Below are positions 24,876 to 33,895 of a DNA stretch of 64,000 nucleotides, piece by piece. The notes beneath the pieces were generated by a model. That model was not told the origin of the DNA and searched no databases. It worked only from the letters and a program-made list of their open reading frames with translations. Every line of letters begins with the position of its first letter. Position 1 is the stretch's first letter. The translations under genes and the position numbers were made by a program. Source of the stretch: Methanococcoides sp. LMO-2 (GTDB lineage Archaea; Halobacteriota; Methanosarcinia; Methanosarcinales; Methanosarcinaceae); the NCBI RefSeq assembly GCF_038432375.1, contig NZ_JBCAUS010000002.1:248001-312000 (forward strand), given 5' to 3'.

Positions 24876-26711
24876 TTAAACTTGAATTTCCTGATCGAAT
24901 GGTAAAGTAAAACTAAATATTGTCCCTTTTCCAAGTTCACTTTTTACCCAGACCTTACCACCATGCATTTTCACAAATTTTTTGGTAAGGGCAAGTCCTA
25001 ATCCAGTTCCCTGTTGTTCTTTTGTTTCTGGAGTATTAACTTGTTGGAAAGGTTGGAATATTCTTTTCATGTTTTCTTCAGACATTCCAATACCATTATC
25101 GATAACATTAAACTGTACCATGTTGTTCGTGGGGTGTGTTTCGATGGTAATCGAGCCTTTTTCAGGTGTAAACTTTAGAGCGTTGCTCATTAAATTGTAG
25201 AGTATCTGTTTAAATTTCTTCTTATCCGCCTTTATAGTGGCTATATCTGAGTTTACATTTGTTAGTAAATCAAGGTTTTTACTTGATGTTAAGGGCATCA
25301 GTGCAGTTTTTACATCATCAATAACATCAGGTATAAAAAATTCTTCAATATTGAGTTCCATCTTATGGGCTTCAGCCTTAGAAAGATCCAATGTATCGTT
25401 TATGAGCGACAAGAGATGGTGGCCACTTTCTAAAATGGTTTGTACATAACTTGCTTGTTTCTGATTGAGTGTTCCAATTTCCTGCATGTCAAGCAAATCC
25501 GAGTAACCAATGATAATAGTTAGAGGTGTACGCATTTCATGACTCATTGTGGATAAAAGCTCACTTTTAGCACGGCTGGAAGCTTCAGCTTTTGCTTTTT
25601 CTATAACTAGTTTCTCTTTTATTTTACGTTCAGTTATGTCTACAAATGAAGCCATTAAACAAATTGGATTGCCAATATCATCTATTATAAAATGAGAAGA
25701 TATAGCTACACTAAATTCTATCCCATCTTTTTTCCTGGCAATTGCTTCTCCTTTCCAGCTTCCTGTGGAAACCAATGAGTTTTGTATTTCCAGAGGGTCA
25801 ATTTCATAATTCCAGAGCTTGTTACCATTTAGTCCAATAATCTCATTTTTGTTGTCATAACCCCATAATTCAAGGAACGAAGGATTAGCAAAGAGAATCT
25901 TCCCTTTAAGATCAGCAAAAACGATAGCATTGAGTGAGGAATCAATAGCTTTTTCTTTTATGATAACCTCTTTTTCTATTTTCTTACGTTCAGTAATATC
26001 CTGTACTGTGCCAACCATTCGGATAGGCTGTCCGGTTTCGTTAAAAGTAATCTCGCCTTGCTCATGCACAATGCGTTCAGAGCCATCGGGTAAAAGAATA
26101 CGATGATCAATATTGTACGGATCATTTTCATAAACTGCCTTATCTACAGCGTCCTGAACAAATATTCTGTCATCCGGGTGGACAGAATTTAGAAATGCAT
26201 CATACGTAGCTCCGAATTCGTTAGGTGCCAGTCCAAATATGCGATAGATCTCATCTGACCAGTACAGCTCATTGGTGACGATATCCCAATCCCAATTTCC
26301 AAGATGAGCAATACGCTGTGCATTGGCTAAACTTATCTCACTCTTGCGAAGAGCTTTTTCCATTTCCTTGCGCTCGGTCACATTTCTGGCAACGGTCAGA
26401 ATAGCAGGAGTTCCTTTGTAGTCGATCGGGCGGACATTAAGTTCAACTTTTGCCAAAGAACCATCTTTGCATTTGCTTACAGTTTCGAAAATTCCTCCAC
26501 CCTGCTTAAGTTTCTCTACAACTTGTTTGCCAGTGGCTTCCCTGAATTCCGGCGGCGTTATATCCATTACACTCATTTGTAGCAATTCATCCTTTTGATA
26601 TCCAAGATCATCACACATGATCCTGTTCACTTCCAAAAAACGTCCTTCAGGTGTATGGATAAAGATTCCATCATTTACGGAATTAAATATCATTTCAAAA
26701 TAATGTTCCAA
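24876..26711 (-). CDS. Orphan PAS-domain sensor histidine kinase
   Basis: A 611-residue cytoplasmic kinase with no membrane segment. Three PAS domains with PAC tails (about 5-115, 135-240 and 250-365, each ending in an ITERK-like motif) are followed by HisKA (SHEMRTPLT, phospho-acceptor His about 395) and HATPase_c (N-box, DNGIGMSEENM, GTGLGLALTKKF). The three PAS modules suggest redox, ligand or light sensing. No response regulator is adjacent, as often in methanogens; its partner must lie elsewhere. Confidence 0.93.
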   Translation of the reverse strand: MEHYFEMIFNSVNDGIFIHTPEGRFLEVNRIMCDDLGYQKDELLQMSVMDITPPEFREATGKQVVEKLKQGGGIFETVSKCKDGSLAKVELNVRPIDYKGTPAILTVARNVTERKEMEKALRKSEISLANAQRIAHLGNWDWDIVTNELYWSDEIYRIFGLAPNEFGATYDAFLNSVHPDDRIFVQDAVDKAVYENDPYNIDHRILLPDGSERIVHEQGEITFNETGQPIRMVGTVQDITERKKIEKEVIIKEKAIDSSLNAIVFADLKGKILFANPSFLELWGYDNKNEIIGLNGNKLWNYEIDPLEIQNSLVSTGSWKGEAIARKKDGIEFSVAISSHFIIDDIGNPICLMASFVDITERKIKEKLVIEKAKAEASSRAKSELLSTMSHEMRTPLTIIIGYSDLLDMQEIGTLNQKQASYVQTILESGHHLLSLINDTLDLSKAEAHKMELNIEEFFIPDVIDDVKTALMPLTSSKNLDLLTNVNSDIATIKADKKKFKQILYNLMSNALKFTPEKGSITIETHPTNNMVQFNVIDNGIGMSEENMKRIFQPFQQVNTPETKEQQGTGLGLALTKKFVKMHGGKVWVKSELGKGTIFSFTLPFDQEIQV

Positions 26712-26980
26712 GATTTATCTCCCCCGCAGAAGAATAAGGTTACCCACGAAATATATCGACTTCGGCACATATAGAGTTGATGGCTATCATTAACAATTAG
26801 ATGACAAAACATAATTACAATCTACATTTTATTATTAGGTGAGGATCTGATTACAACACCGATCAATAATTATCATGTTTGTTACCAGCCCTGTCCTATT
26901 GTATTCAAGGCTGGGTTGAAAAATCGTTATTAAGCTACACATCCAATTTAAGAATACATATAAAACAGGAGATATAGAAC

Positions 26981-27337
26981 ATGTCAGAGAGACAAGAAAT
27001 GTCAACAGAGGAACTGTTTGCACTTCCAAAGGATAAATTTGTTGAAAGATGCAAAGATTGGTGCAATGAGTTCAATAACGGACAGCCTATCAAAACTGAT
27101 GAAAATAATCCATGTCCGGTTCATGTATGGGTAGCAATTAACGGGGTAAAATGTGCTCATGATACCGTTGCAAATGTTGCACAGTGTCCGGTATGTGACC
27201 AGCCAGTGTGCCCGGATTGCATGAACCACAGTGTCCACCAGCTTTCAAGGGTAACAGGATATATCTCCAATGTCAGCGGATGGAACGCTGGGAAAAAACA
27301 GGAACTTAAAGACCGGGTCAGGTCTGATCTGAAGTGA
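26981..27337 (+). CDS. NrdD C-terminal-domain-like zinc protein
   Basis: A 118-residue protein. Its second half looks like the extreme C-terminus of anaerobic ribonucleotide reductase: a zinc site of four Cys (CPVC at 69-72 and CPDC at 77-80), then RVTGYISNVSGWN and KKQELKDRV. It has no radical-site or nucleotide-binding barrel, so it cannot be a reductase alone. Additional Cys residues (24, 28, 45 and 58) occur in the N-terminal half. It may be a separate zinc/GRE-associated subunit; methanogens appear to keep this form as a small stand-alone protein. Confidence 0.75.
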   Translation: MSERQEMSTEELFALPKDKFVERCKDWCNEFNNGQPIKTDENNPCPVHVWVAINGVKCAHDTVANVAQCPVCDQPVCPDCMNHSVHQLSRVTGYISNVSGWNAGKKQELKDRVRSDLK

Positions 27338-27427
27338 TGTGACCTATACGAAACAGGTCTATCACAACTATCTTTTTTTGCTTTTTATTTTTATTAACTT
27401 AATTTTTATGAACTTAATAACTGCAAT

Positions 27428-27811
27428 TTACTCTTCTCCGAACAAATAGTCCAGATAAAGCTTACGAACACAGGTAGAGCCATACGGGCCAAGCATTCCT
27501 GATCTTAATTCGATGTAGTGGCTTTCTTTCATGCTCCGCCCACAACACCTGCAGTTGTTGATCTCTTCTGTGTGTATGATCCTGGGTTTATAGAATTCCA
27601 GATCGTGTGCCTCGTAGGTGAAGTGACACATGCCATCTTTGTCAGTTATGAGGCCTTCCTTTCTGGCGGCTGACATTATCTGGTCAATGACATCAAAGCG
27701 TTTTGTTACGGTTTTACGCAGGAGTTCCCTTACCTCAAGCGGGGATAGCTCAGGTGCATCCATTGCTATGATGTAGTCCAGTCCCTTCCGGATGGTCTTT
27801 GGATGTTTCAT
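27428..27811 (-). CDS. Small zinc-site protein, DUF6011-like tail
   Basis: A 127-residue protein. The N-terminal two thirds look helical. The C-terminal third has CRCCGRSM (Cys87, 89, 90) and GMLGPYGSTCVRK (Cys114), a pattern like the DUF6011 CxxCG...GxxC fold. Binding of zinc is likely, the function is unknown. It precedes the FTR gene's downstream side on the same strand with a 78-base gap. Confidence 0.65.
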   Translation of the reverse strand: MKHPKTIRKGLDYIIAMDAPELSPLEVRELLRKTVTKRFDVIDQIMSAARKEGLITDKDGMCHFTYEAHDLEFYKPRIIHTEEINNCRCCGRSMKESHYIELRSGMLGPYGSTCVRKLYLDYLFGEE

Positions 27812-27889
27812 GTTCTTCCTGTATTCTCATGAGCTTTAGGGCTGCATGAACATTATTGGCTGAGTTCCGGTTTCCAGTTTAAAGTTGTC

Positions 27890-28171
27890 TTAATTCACTT
27901 TAAAGAACAGTTGACAATGGCACCTGCCATCATTTTCGATCTCATCTTCGATGTAGATACATGGACAGATTATCTTTTTATCCTCTTCGAGATCGCCTGA
28001 AACGAACCGGCATGGACAATACCTTTTACCATATTCCTCGATGTTCTCTGCAACACCATCGATCACATCGCTGACCGTTTCCTCATCAGGGTTAAGTATG
28101 TATCCTTTCCTTTCAGCATACCTGACAGCCAGTCCATATAGTTTTTCTTTTAGTTTTTCACGATCGTTCAT
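27890..28171 (-). CDS. Ferredoxin:thioredoxin reductase, catalytic subunit
   Basis: Ninety-three residues with the three Cys pairs of the FTR catalytic chain: CPC, CPC and CHC (residues 52/54, 69/71 and 84/86). These bind a 4Fe-4S cluster next to the active disulfide. The enzyme passes electrons from ferredoxin to thioredoxin-like partners. No variable subunit gene is nearby, as usual for archaea. ATG at 28171 is placed six bases after GGTG; in-frame ATG at 28177 and GTG at 28180 overlap that site. Confidence 0.92.
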   Translation of the reverse strand: MNDREKLKEKLYGLAVRYAERKGYILNPDEETVSDVIDGVAENIEEYGKRYCPCRFVSGDLEEDKKIICPCIYIEDEIENDGRCHCQLFFKVN

Positions 28172-28248
28172 ATTCATCACCGGAATAATTTAACATTAGT
28201 CCTGATCTTGTTAATAAATATCTATTACACTATTTATCTTCAATAGAA

Positions 28249-29187
28249 TTAAATATTGTAGATCTTTACACCAATATAGATCACATAAAGCAATATCAAA
28301 ACAAACGCCTCGTTCTTCTTCAACTGCATGTGTCTCCTGAAGAACAACACGACCAGAAGTGAGACCAAGAACAGGGCAGGGATGTCAAATCTTATCAGAT
28401 CTTCACTAACAGTAAAGGCACTTATCAAGCTGCCAACTCCCAGGGTGAACAGTATATCGAATATGTTGCTTCCGATGAGGTTGAATACGGACAGGTTGAT
28501 AGCCCTTTTCCTGATACTGCTCCAGGAGAGTGCAAGCTCGGGCAATGAAGTTCCAAGTCCGATAAGTACGATACCGATGAAGGATTGTGAGATCCCCCAC
28601 ATGTCTGCCAGGTAGAGTGCATTGTTCAGGACTGCATATGATGATACTATGAGGACCGCAAATCCGGCAGCAATAGTAAGAATGGTCTGTAGAAGATGTA
28701 ACGGCGGAGCACTCCTGAACTTCTGGTGAACCTCTTCTTCCCTGTATAGCAGGAAGAAATAGACCGCATAGGCTCCAATAAAGATCAGCCCGTCTGTACG
28801 ACTGAGTGTGCCATCCATGCCGGTGAGAAACAGGAGAGCAACGGAAACGAGCATCATTACCCCATCCCTGGAAAGTTCACGTTTTGTCAATGTTAGTACT
28901 CCGAACATGCCCACAATGCCCATTGTGATGCCTATTTGCCCAAAGCAGGAGCCTATGGAATCACCAATGATAAGTCCGGATGTCTCGGTTCCCATTGATC
29001 GCTGGATGGAACCGGTAACGCTAATGACAAGCTCCGGCAGGTTGGTTCCAAGGGTGAGCAGTGTAAGACCGATGAATGCATGTGAGATCTTGTAGTGCTC
29101 TGCGATCTTCAGGGCTGCCTTGATGATAAGATCAGCTCCAAGCATCAGGCCTGCAAGTCCGATCAGTAGGATTAGGAGTTCGTACAT
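28249..29187 (-). CDS. Sodium/calcium exchanger (CaCA family)
   Basis: A 312-residue membrane protein with ten helices and two inverted alpha-repeats: GLTLLTLGTNLPELVISV (about 43-60) and GIVLIGLGTSLPELALSW (about 205-222), each with the ion-binding Glu. It exports Ca2+ against Na+ entry, as in the YrbG/NCX_Mj type. Confidence 0.95.
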   Translation of the reverse strand: MYELLILLIGLAGLMLGADLIIKAALKIAEHYKISHAFIGLTLLTLGTNLPELVISVTGSIQRSMGTETSGLIIGDSIGSCFGQIGITMGIVGMFGVLTLTKRELSRDGVMMLVSVALLFLTGMDGTLSRTDGLIFIGAYAVYFFLLYREEEVHQKFRSAPPLHLLQTILTIAAGFAVLIVSSYAVLNNALYLADMWGISQSFIGIVLIGLGTSLPELALSWSSIRKRAINLSVFNLIGSNIFDILFTLGVGSLISAFTVSEDLIRFDIPALFLVSLLVVLFFRRHMQLKKNEAFVLILLYVIYIGVKIYNI

Positions 29188-29359
29188 TCTGGTGAGTTTC
29201 CTGGGATGTGCTCAAATGTGATGCAGTTCGGTCTGTAATTAGTGATTTCTCTATATTGTTATTGTAATTCAATGCATAAAAGCTTCCTTGCGTGAATATT
29301 AAAGAAGTTTTGATCACTCATTTTCGGATTTTACTATACCGAATTAGGTTATTAGAAAA

Positions 29360-29393
29360 GTAAAAAAGAAGATGATGGTCTCAGATTGAGACC
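29360..29393 (-). terminator. Hairpin plus T-run after the subtilisin gene
   Basis: Read on the minus strand, GGTCTCA (29393-29387) pairs with TGAGACC (29383-29377) around three bases, followed by a T-rich stretch to about 29355, just past the stop at 29406. Confidence 0.75.
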
Positions 29394-29405
29394 GGAATAT
29401 TTGCT

Positions 29406-31649
29406 TTAGTTCGGTTCATCATATGTTATTTGTTCTGATAAAACTGAACCCGAAATGTTCCATTCATAATCTGAGTGTTCAACATTGTTCACATCAAAAA
29501 TGAATTTTAGTGGCTTGTTCTTATATTTCACTTCATCTGAAGTCAGCGTAACGTTTCCAGAAGCATCGGTATTACCAGTATCCGGGTAAGTGTCGCTACT
29601 CCATTGTCCTGACACAGTGGCATATTGAACAGGCGAACCACTCTCATCTACGATGGTCACAACTGCATTAGCAGACACAAATCTGTTTTTGCCTGCAAAT
29701 CTTATGGAATCACTAACTTCAATGTTTGTAATAATCATTTGATCTGTTGGTGTATTTGTATCGTCGATTGTGATATATGCAGTAGCTGTGTCGTTTGCAC
29801 CATAATCATCTGTTACTGTAAGTTTTACAGTATAATCTCCAGCCAAATCATAGGTGTTAGTTGGACTAATTTCACTGCTTGAGCTTCCATCTCCAAAGTC
29901 CCATTCATATGAAAAGATATTATCATCAGGATCGCTTGATAGAGATCCATTGAACTGTATTGGAGTTCCTGTAACTCCATTGGATGGAGCAGTTATTGAA
30001 GCAGTTGGTGCTTCGTTTTGAATAGGTTCTGTTATGGTTACTGAAGTTATACTTGTAGCATATGCGCCATTATCGTCTGTTACTGTGAGTGATAGTGGAT
30101 AATTTCCAGCTACACTATACACACGTGTTGCATTGCTATCCGTTTCAGAAGATTCGGTATCACCTTGGCCAAAGTCCCATTCATACAAAACGATTGTTCC
30201 ATCTGGATCGTATGAACCGGATCCATCAAATATTATCTCTTCACCTACGACACCAGTATATAGACCACCAGCATTAGCAACAGGTAGTTGGTTTTCTGTT
30301 TCCTGTGGCACATAGTTCAATGCAGCATAAGCATCTACAAGTCCCCATCCATATTCATTATCCAGTCCCGGAGCTCCCAGATCTTTTGCCGTTGATTCAA
30401 TTGCTTCCCTCACTTCATCAGGTGTGAGGATTTTTCCATTGGCTTCTGCATTTGATATCACCAAGGCTGCAACACCTGCAACATGTGGAGTTGCCATTGA
30501 AGTACCTTGATAGAAGTAGTAACCGAAATCAGTAGGGTTACCTTCACTGAAAGTTTGTTGGAGTACACCGTCACTATAACGATCTCTATTCTGGTTCACT
30601 GTTAGATCTCCGCCAGGAGCAGCGATGTCCAGATAAGGTCCAGTGTTTGAGTAATAGGAACGGGTTTCATCATATCTGGTGGCACCAACAGCAATACAGT
30701 ATTCATCGTAGGCTGCAGGATATGAGGGAAGATTACCACGTTCATATTCATTACCTGCTGCACAGATGATAGTAACCCCGTTATTGTAGGCATATTCAAG
30801 TGCATTTTTCAGAGTTGTGCTGCTAGAAGAACCTCCAAGACTCATGCTTATAACTTGTGCACCATTATTAGTTGCCCAATAAATCCCGTTGGCAATCTGA
30901 GTGTAACTTCCGCTACCTCCACTATCGAGGACCTTTACGGGCATTATTGAGCAGCCATAGGCAACCCCGGCAGTTCCTAAGTTATTGTTTGTACTCTGGG
31001 CAATCGTTCCAGTCACATGTGTTCCATGACCTTCATCATCGTTTGGATGTGTATCACCGTTGATAATGTCATAGCCATCTACAAAATTAGTGTTTGCAAG
31101 GTCTGGAGCAACTTTGAAATTAAGGTAATCTTCATATGCGATACCTGTGTCCAGTACAGCTACAACAACCCCTGATCCGGTTGAGGTATCCCATGCATCT
31201 TCAATGTTGATTCCACCATATGCGGAGTTGTCGAGATGCCATTGATATTTGTAATATTTGTCGTTTGGTACCATGCATGTGGTCGCAATACAATTTAACT
31301 CTGCATACTCCACATTCGGATTCTTACTGTAGAGATTTGCCATCTTCTGAGCATTACTATTCTCAGGGATCTTCAGAACCTTGAAGCCGGCATATTGGCT
31401 TGTATATTTTACTTTAGCCCCGTTCCTGGCATTTATGTTAGCGATCTTTTCTTCTGAAACACCAGGACTGAACTTGACGATGATCTCGTCAGGTACGTAT
31501 TGTTCATTATCCGGCATTTCTACGGTCAGTTCATCATAGATATCATATTGAGTATCGACCGGTTGTGCGAATGCAGAAACGGGGATCACCATCCCTGTGA
31601 CCAGCAACAGAATGGTCAATATAATAAGTTTACAATTTTGTAAGTCCAT
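29406..31649 (-). CDS. Secreted subtilisin-like protease with two PKD domains
   Basis: A 747-residue S8 protease: signal peptide (about 1-27), a fervidolysin-type inhibitor prodomain (about 50-125), catalytic domain with Asp167 (VAVLDTG), His208 (GHGTHV), oxyanion Asn299 (AAGNEY) and Ser384 (GTSMATPHVAG), two PKD domains (about 455-545 and 550-630), and an Ig-like C-terminal domain. All catalytic residues are present. ATG at 31649 follows GGGGT by six bases; the in-frame ATG at 31670 lies upstream of that site. No membrane anchor is visible, so the enzyme is probably released or held by the PKD domains. Confidence 0.95.
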   Translation of the reverse strand: MDLQNCKLIILTILLLVTGMVIPVSAFAQPVDTQYDIYDELTVEMPDNEQYVPDEIIVKFSPGVSEEKIANINARNGAKVKYTSQYAGFKVLKIPENSNAQKMANLYSKNPNVEYAELNCIATTCMVPNDKYYKYQWHLDNSAYGGINIEDAWDTSTGSGVVVAVLDTGIAYEDYLNFKVAPDLANTNFVDGYDIINGDTHPNDDEGHGTHVTGTIAQSTNNNLGTAGVAYGCSIMPVKVLDSGGSGSYTQIANGIYWATNNGAQVISMSLGGSSSSTTLKNALEYAYNNGVTIICAAGNEYERGNLPSYPAAYDEYCIAVGATRYDETRSYYSNTGPYLDIAAPGGDLTVNQNRDRYSDGVLQQTFSEGNPTDFGYYFYQGTSMATPHVAGVAALVISNAEANGKILTPDEVREAIESTAKDLGAPGLDNEYGWGLVDAYAALNYVPQETENQLPVANAGGLYTGVVGEEIIFDGSGSYDPDGTIVLYEWDFGQGDTESSETDSNATRVYSVAGNYPLSLTVTDDNGAYATSITSVTITEPIQNEAPTASITAPSNGVTGTPIQFNGSLSSDPDDNIFSYEWDFGDGSSSSEISPTNTYDLAGDYTVKLTVTDDYGANDTATAYITIDDTNTPTDQMIITNIEVSDSIRFAGKNRFVSANAVVTIVDESGSPVQYATVSGQWSSDTYPDTGNTDASGNVTLTSDEVKYKNKPLKFIFDVNNVEHSDYEWNISGSVLSEQITYDEPN

Positions 31650-31670
31650 TGTACTACCCCTTATATTCAT

Positions 31671-31979
31671 ATCACAAATTATTCCTGAATATTAATTATT
31701 AGGTTTATAATATAAAATAAGTTTTGGCCAATTTCTAAAAATAATTGCAATCTCCTAATCATAATGATGTGAACAGCTCTGCTTCTTCTTGATTAGTATC
31801 TTGTCATGGTAATTCAGAGTACATGCTTGCCTTTTAATTTGTAGCATGATCTCAATCTCTCTAAACAGGTGTCAGAACACCTTCAGGGATGATTTTATAT
31901 AGCTATCAACTTCATTATTATTTGCATTAAAAAACGATCGCCTTTTCAAAAGATTAAAATCATAGCCGGAGGGTTAAAC
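31671..31979. other. Divergent intergenic region without gene
   Basis: About 310 A+T-rich bases between the protease and the DUF1638 gene. A GGAGGGTTAAAC site at about 31967-31978 serves the plus-strand gene; otherwise nothing convincing is seen. Confidence 0.5.
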
Positions 31980-32765
31980 ATGTCATCATTATACCTTGTA
32001 TCCTGTCGTATGTTCGAAGATGAGCTTGTCAATATATTCGAGGGAGAGGACGAGAATACGCGTCTGCTATTGATTGACAATGAGAATATTGAGGGAATTG
32101 AAGAGAAGCTGAACGAAGTTTCCCTGGAATACGAAAAGATATCAATCGAAGATATAGCCTCAAAGCTAGATCCGACCGACAAATTCGTGGTTGTCCTGCA
32201 TCTTCTGGAGTTTGCACTGGATGCAGATCCTGACCTTCTCAAGGAAAAGGTCTACCAGACCATCGATGAAAACGGGGAAAAGTTTGATGGTGTTCTGGTA
32301 TTCTACGGTCTGTGTGGCAATGTCCTTGGGACCATCGAATCCGATTTTGCCCATATTGGTATCCCTGTGAGGATCCTTAAGGATTCCGACGGGAATATCG
32401 TGGATGATTGTATCTGTGCTGCATTCGGTAACAGGAGTGCGTATATTGAGGCCATGGCCGGTGAGGAAAGAGGTACAGGCACATACTTCCTGACACCCAT
32501 GCAAGCGGCCAACTGGAAGGAGATGCTTGTCCTTGCAAAACTGACACCGGATCCTGATAATACTGAAATGACAAAGATGGTCTTTGATTACTCAGGCTAC
32601 AAGAATGTCGGAAAGGTGGATACCGGTCTGTGCTACGAAAAAAAGTTTGACGAGATCGTTGATGATTTTGCAACCCAGTTCGACTTTGAGAAAAAGTTGT
32701 TCGAAGGTTCCACAAAGGTTGCAGACGAATGCTATCATTCCATCAAGAAAGAGATCATGGGATGA
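31980..32765 (+). CDS. DUF1638 protein
   Basis: A 261-residue cytoplasmic protein matching DUF1638 (GVLVFYGLCGNVLGTIESDFAHIGIPVRILKD as short runs: VLVFYGLCGN, GIPVRILKD; GTGTYFLTP; GLCYEKKFDEI). Members are common in methylotrophic methanogens and often lie near corrinoid methyltransferase genes; activity is not settled. Conserved Cys in YGLCGN and DDCICAAFGN may bind a metal or cofactor. Confidence 0.88.
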   Translation: MSSLYLVSCRMFEDELVNIFEGEDENTRLLLIDNENIEGIEEKLNEVSLEYEKISIEDIASKLDPTDKFVVVLHLLEFALDADPDLLKEKVYQTIDENGEKFDGVLVFYGLCGNVLGTIESDFAHIGIPVRILKDSDGNIVDDCICAAFGNRSAYIEAMAGEERGTGTYFLTPMQAANWKEMLVLAKLTPDPDNTEMTKMVFDYSGYKNVGKVDTGLCYEKKFDEIVDDFATQFDFEKKLFEGSTKVADECYHSIKKEIMG

Positions 32766-32782
32766 GATCCCATCCCTTTTTT
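32759..32782 (+). terminator. Hairpin plus T-run after DUF1638 gene
   Basis: GGGATG (32759-32764) pairs with CATCCC (32771-32776), followed by a T-run to 32782; the stem includes the TGA stop. Confidence 0.75.
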
Positions 32783-32822
32783 AAAAGTACATCTTTATAG
32801 CTTCAGGAACTTTCATCACACC

Positions 32823-33020
32823 ATGAGCGCAGGTAATACAAGAGCAAATATCAAGATCGGTGCAAAAGTAGGTATCGTCTTAAAGAAAGACCAGCGATCC
32901 GGCAATATCACTCACGGCGTTGTCAAAAGGATCCTGACCAAATCATCTTCCCATCCTCATGGAATAAAGGTCCAGCTGGAAGATGGGCAGGTCGGAAGGG
33001 TAAAAGAAATACTTTCATAA
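32823..33020 (+). CDS. YwbE/DUF2196 family protein
   Basis: Sixty-five residues with the family pattern (RANIKIGAKVGIVLKKDQRSG, GVVKRILTKSSSHPHGIKV). Small basic beta-barrel-like protein, probably nucleic-acid binding; exact role unknown. Only ten bases separate its end from the convergent GTPase gene. Confidence 0.92.
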   Translation: MSAGNTRANIKIGAKVGIVLKKDQRSGNITHGVVKRILTKSSSHPHGIKVQLEDGQVGRVKEILS

Positions 33021-33030
33021 GGTCCGTATT

Positions 33031-33798
33031 TCAGATCAACAACTTACCCTGTTGCCAGTCATTGATGATCCTTACAGCAGCCCGGAACTCATCCACTTCA
33101 CCTTTCTTCTTGAGGTAATTCAATTTAAGGCCGATGAGCTCAAGGATCTCGTAAACATCCTCATTCCCGATCTCTATCTTGTAGAACTCTTCAAGGGCAG
33201 GCTTGTTCTTCTCACAGGCGTTCTCGATGATCTTCATTGCCACTCCCTCAGGATCGCTCAGGTGTGTGGCATCCTTCACTCCAAGAAGTCCCTGCCTGTA
33301 TTCGTCAAATTCATCAAAGGGAATAACACCGGGAGTATCAAGGAAAACAATACGTGAACCGGCCTTGACACGCTGCACTCCTCTGGTATGTCCGGAGATG
33401 GATGATGTACTGGCTTTCCCTTTTCCGGCCACTCCGTTGATCACAGAGGATTTGCCGGTGTTTGGATAACCAAGGCATCCGATGAGGATCTCACGTCCCT
33501 GTATGTCGGCAATTTCAAGGATCTTGTGCCTTAGCATGGTGGTTCCGTATCGTTCCTTGCTGGAAACGAAGACAGTAGGTGCTATCTTTGACAGGCGGGA
33601 TTTGCTTTTCTCAAGGGTTTCCTTTGAGACGAGATCGCATTTGCTGAGCACTATTATCAGTGGTTTGCGTGAACGCTTCACATCGCGTTCGACCTCGCTG
33701 TTCCTTGTCTCGTCCGGGAAGCGGGCGTCCACTATCTCGAGAAGGACATCAGCTTTTTTAATTACATCCTGTACCATCAACTTGTAGCTTGGCATCAT
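33031..33798 (-). CDS. Circularly permuted GTPase, YlqF/YawG type
   Basis: A 255-residue cytoplasmic GTPase with permuted motif order: G4 SKCD (52-55) precedes G1 GYPNTGKSS (110-118) and G3 DTPG (154-157). YlqF/RbgA and archaeal YawG-like relatives assist late large-subunit ribosome assembly. The G4 motif has SKCD instead of NKxD, common in this group. Confidence 0.9.
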   Translation of the reverse strand: MMPSYKLMVQDVIKKADVLLEIVDARFPDETRNSEVERDVKRSRKPLIIVLSKCDLVSKETLEKSKSRLSKIAPTVFVSSKERYGTTMLRHKILEIADIQGREILIGCLGYPNTGKSSVINGVAGKGKASTSSISGHTRGVQRVKAGSRIVFLDTPGVIPFDEFDEYRQGLLGVKDATHLSDPEGVAMKIIENACEKNKPALEEFYKIEIGNEDVYEILELIGLKLNYLKKKGEVDEFRAAVRIINDWQQGKLLI

Positions 33799-33895
33799 CT
33801 CTCCTTACAACAAAGGTCTATAAGGATTTGTTGAGAGGTTTGCTTATACTTTCCTGATCTACAGTAAAGATTTATCGTAGGGGTCCGGGTCTGGA

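Noticed and set aside
32029-32715. Several frames opposite the DUF1638 gene
   Set aside because: Shadows of a conserved gene, without ribosome sites.
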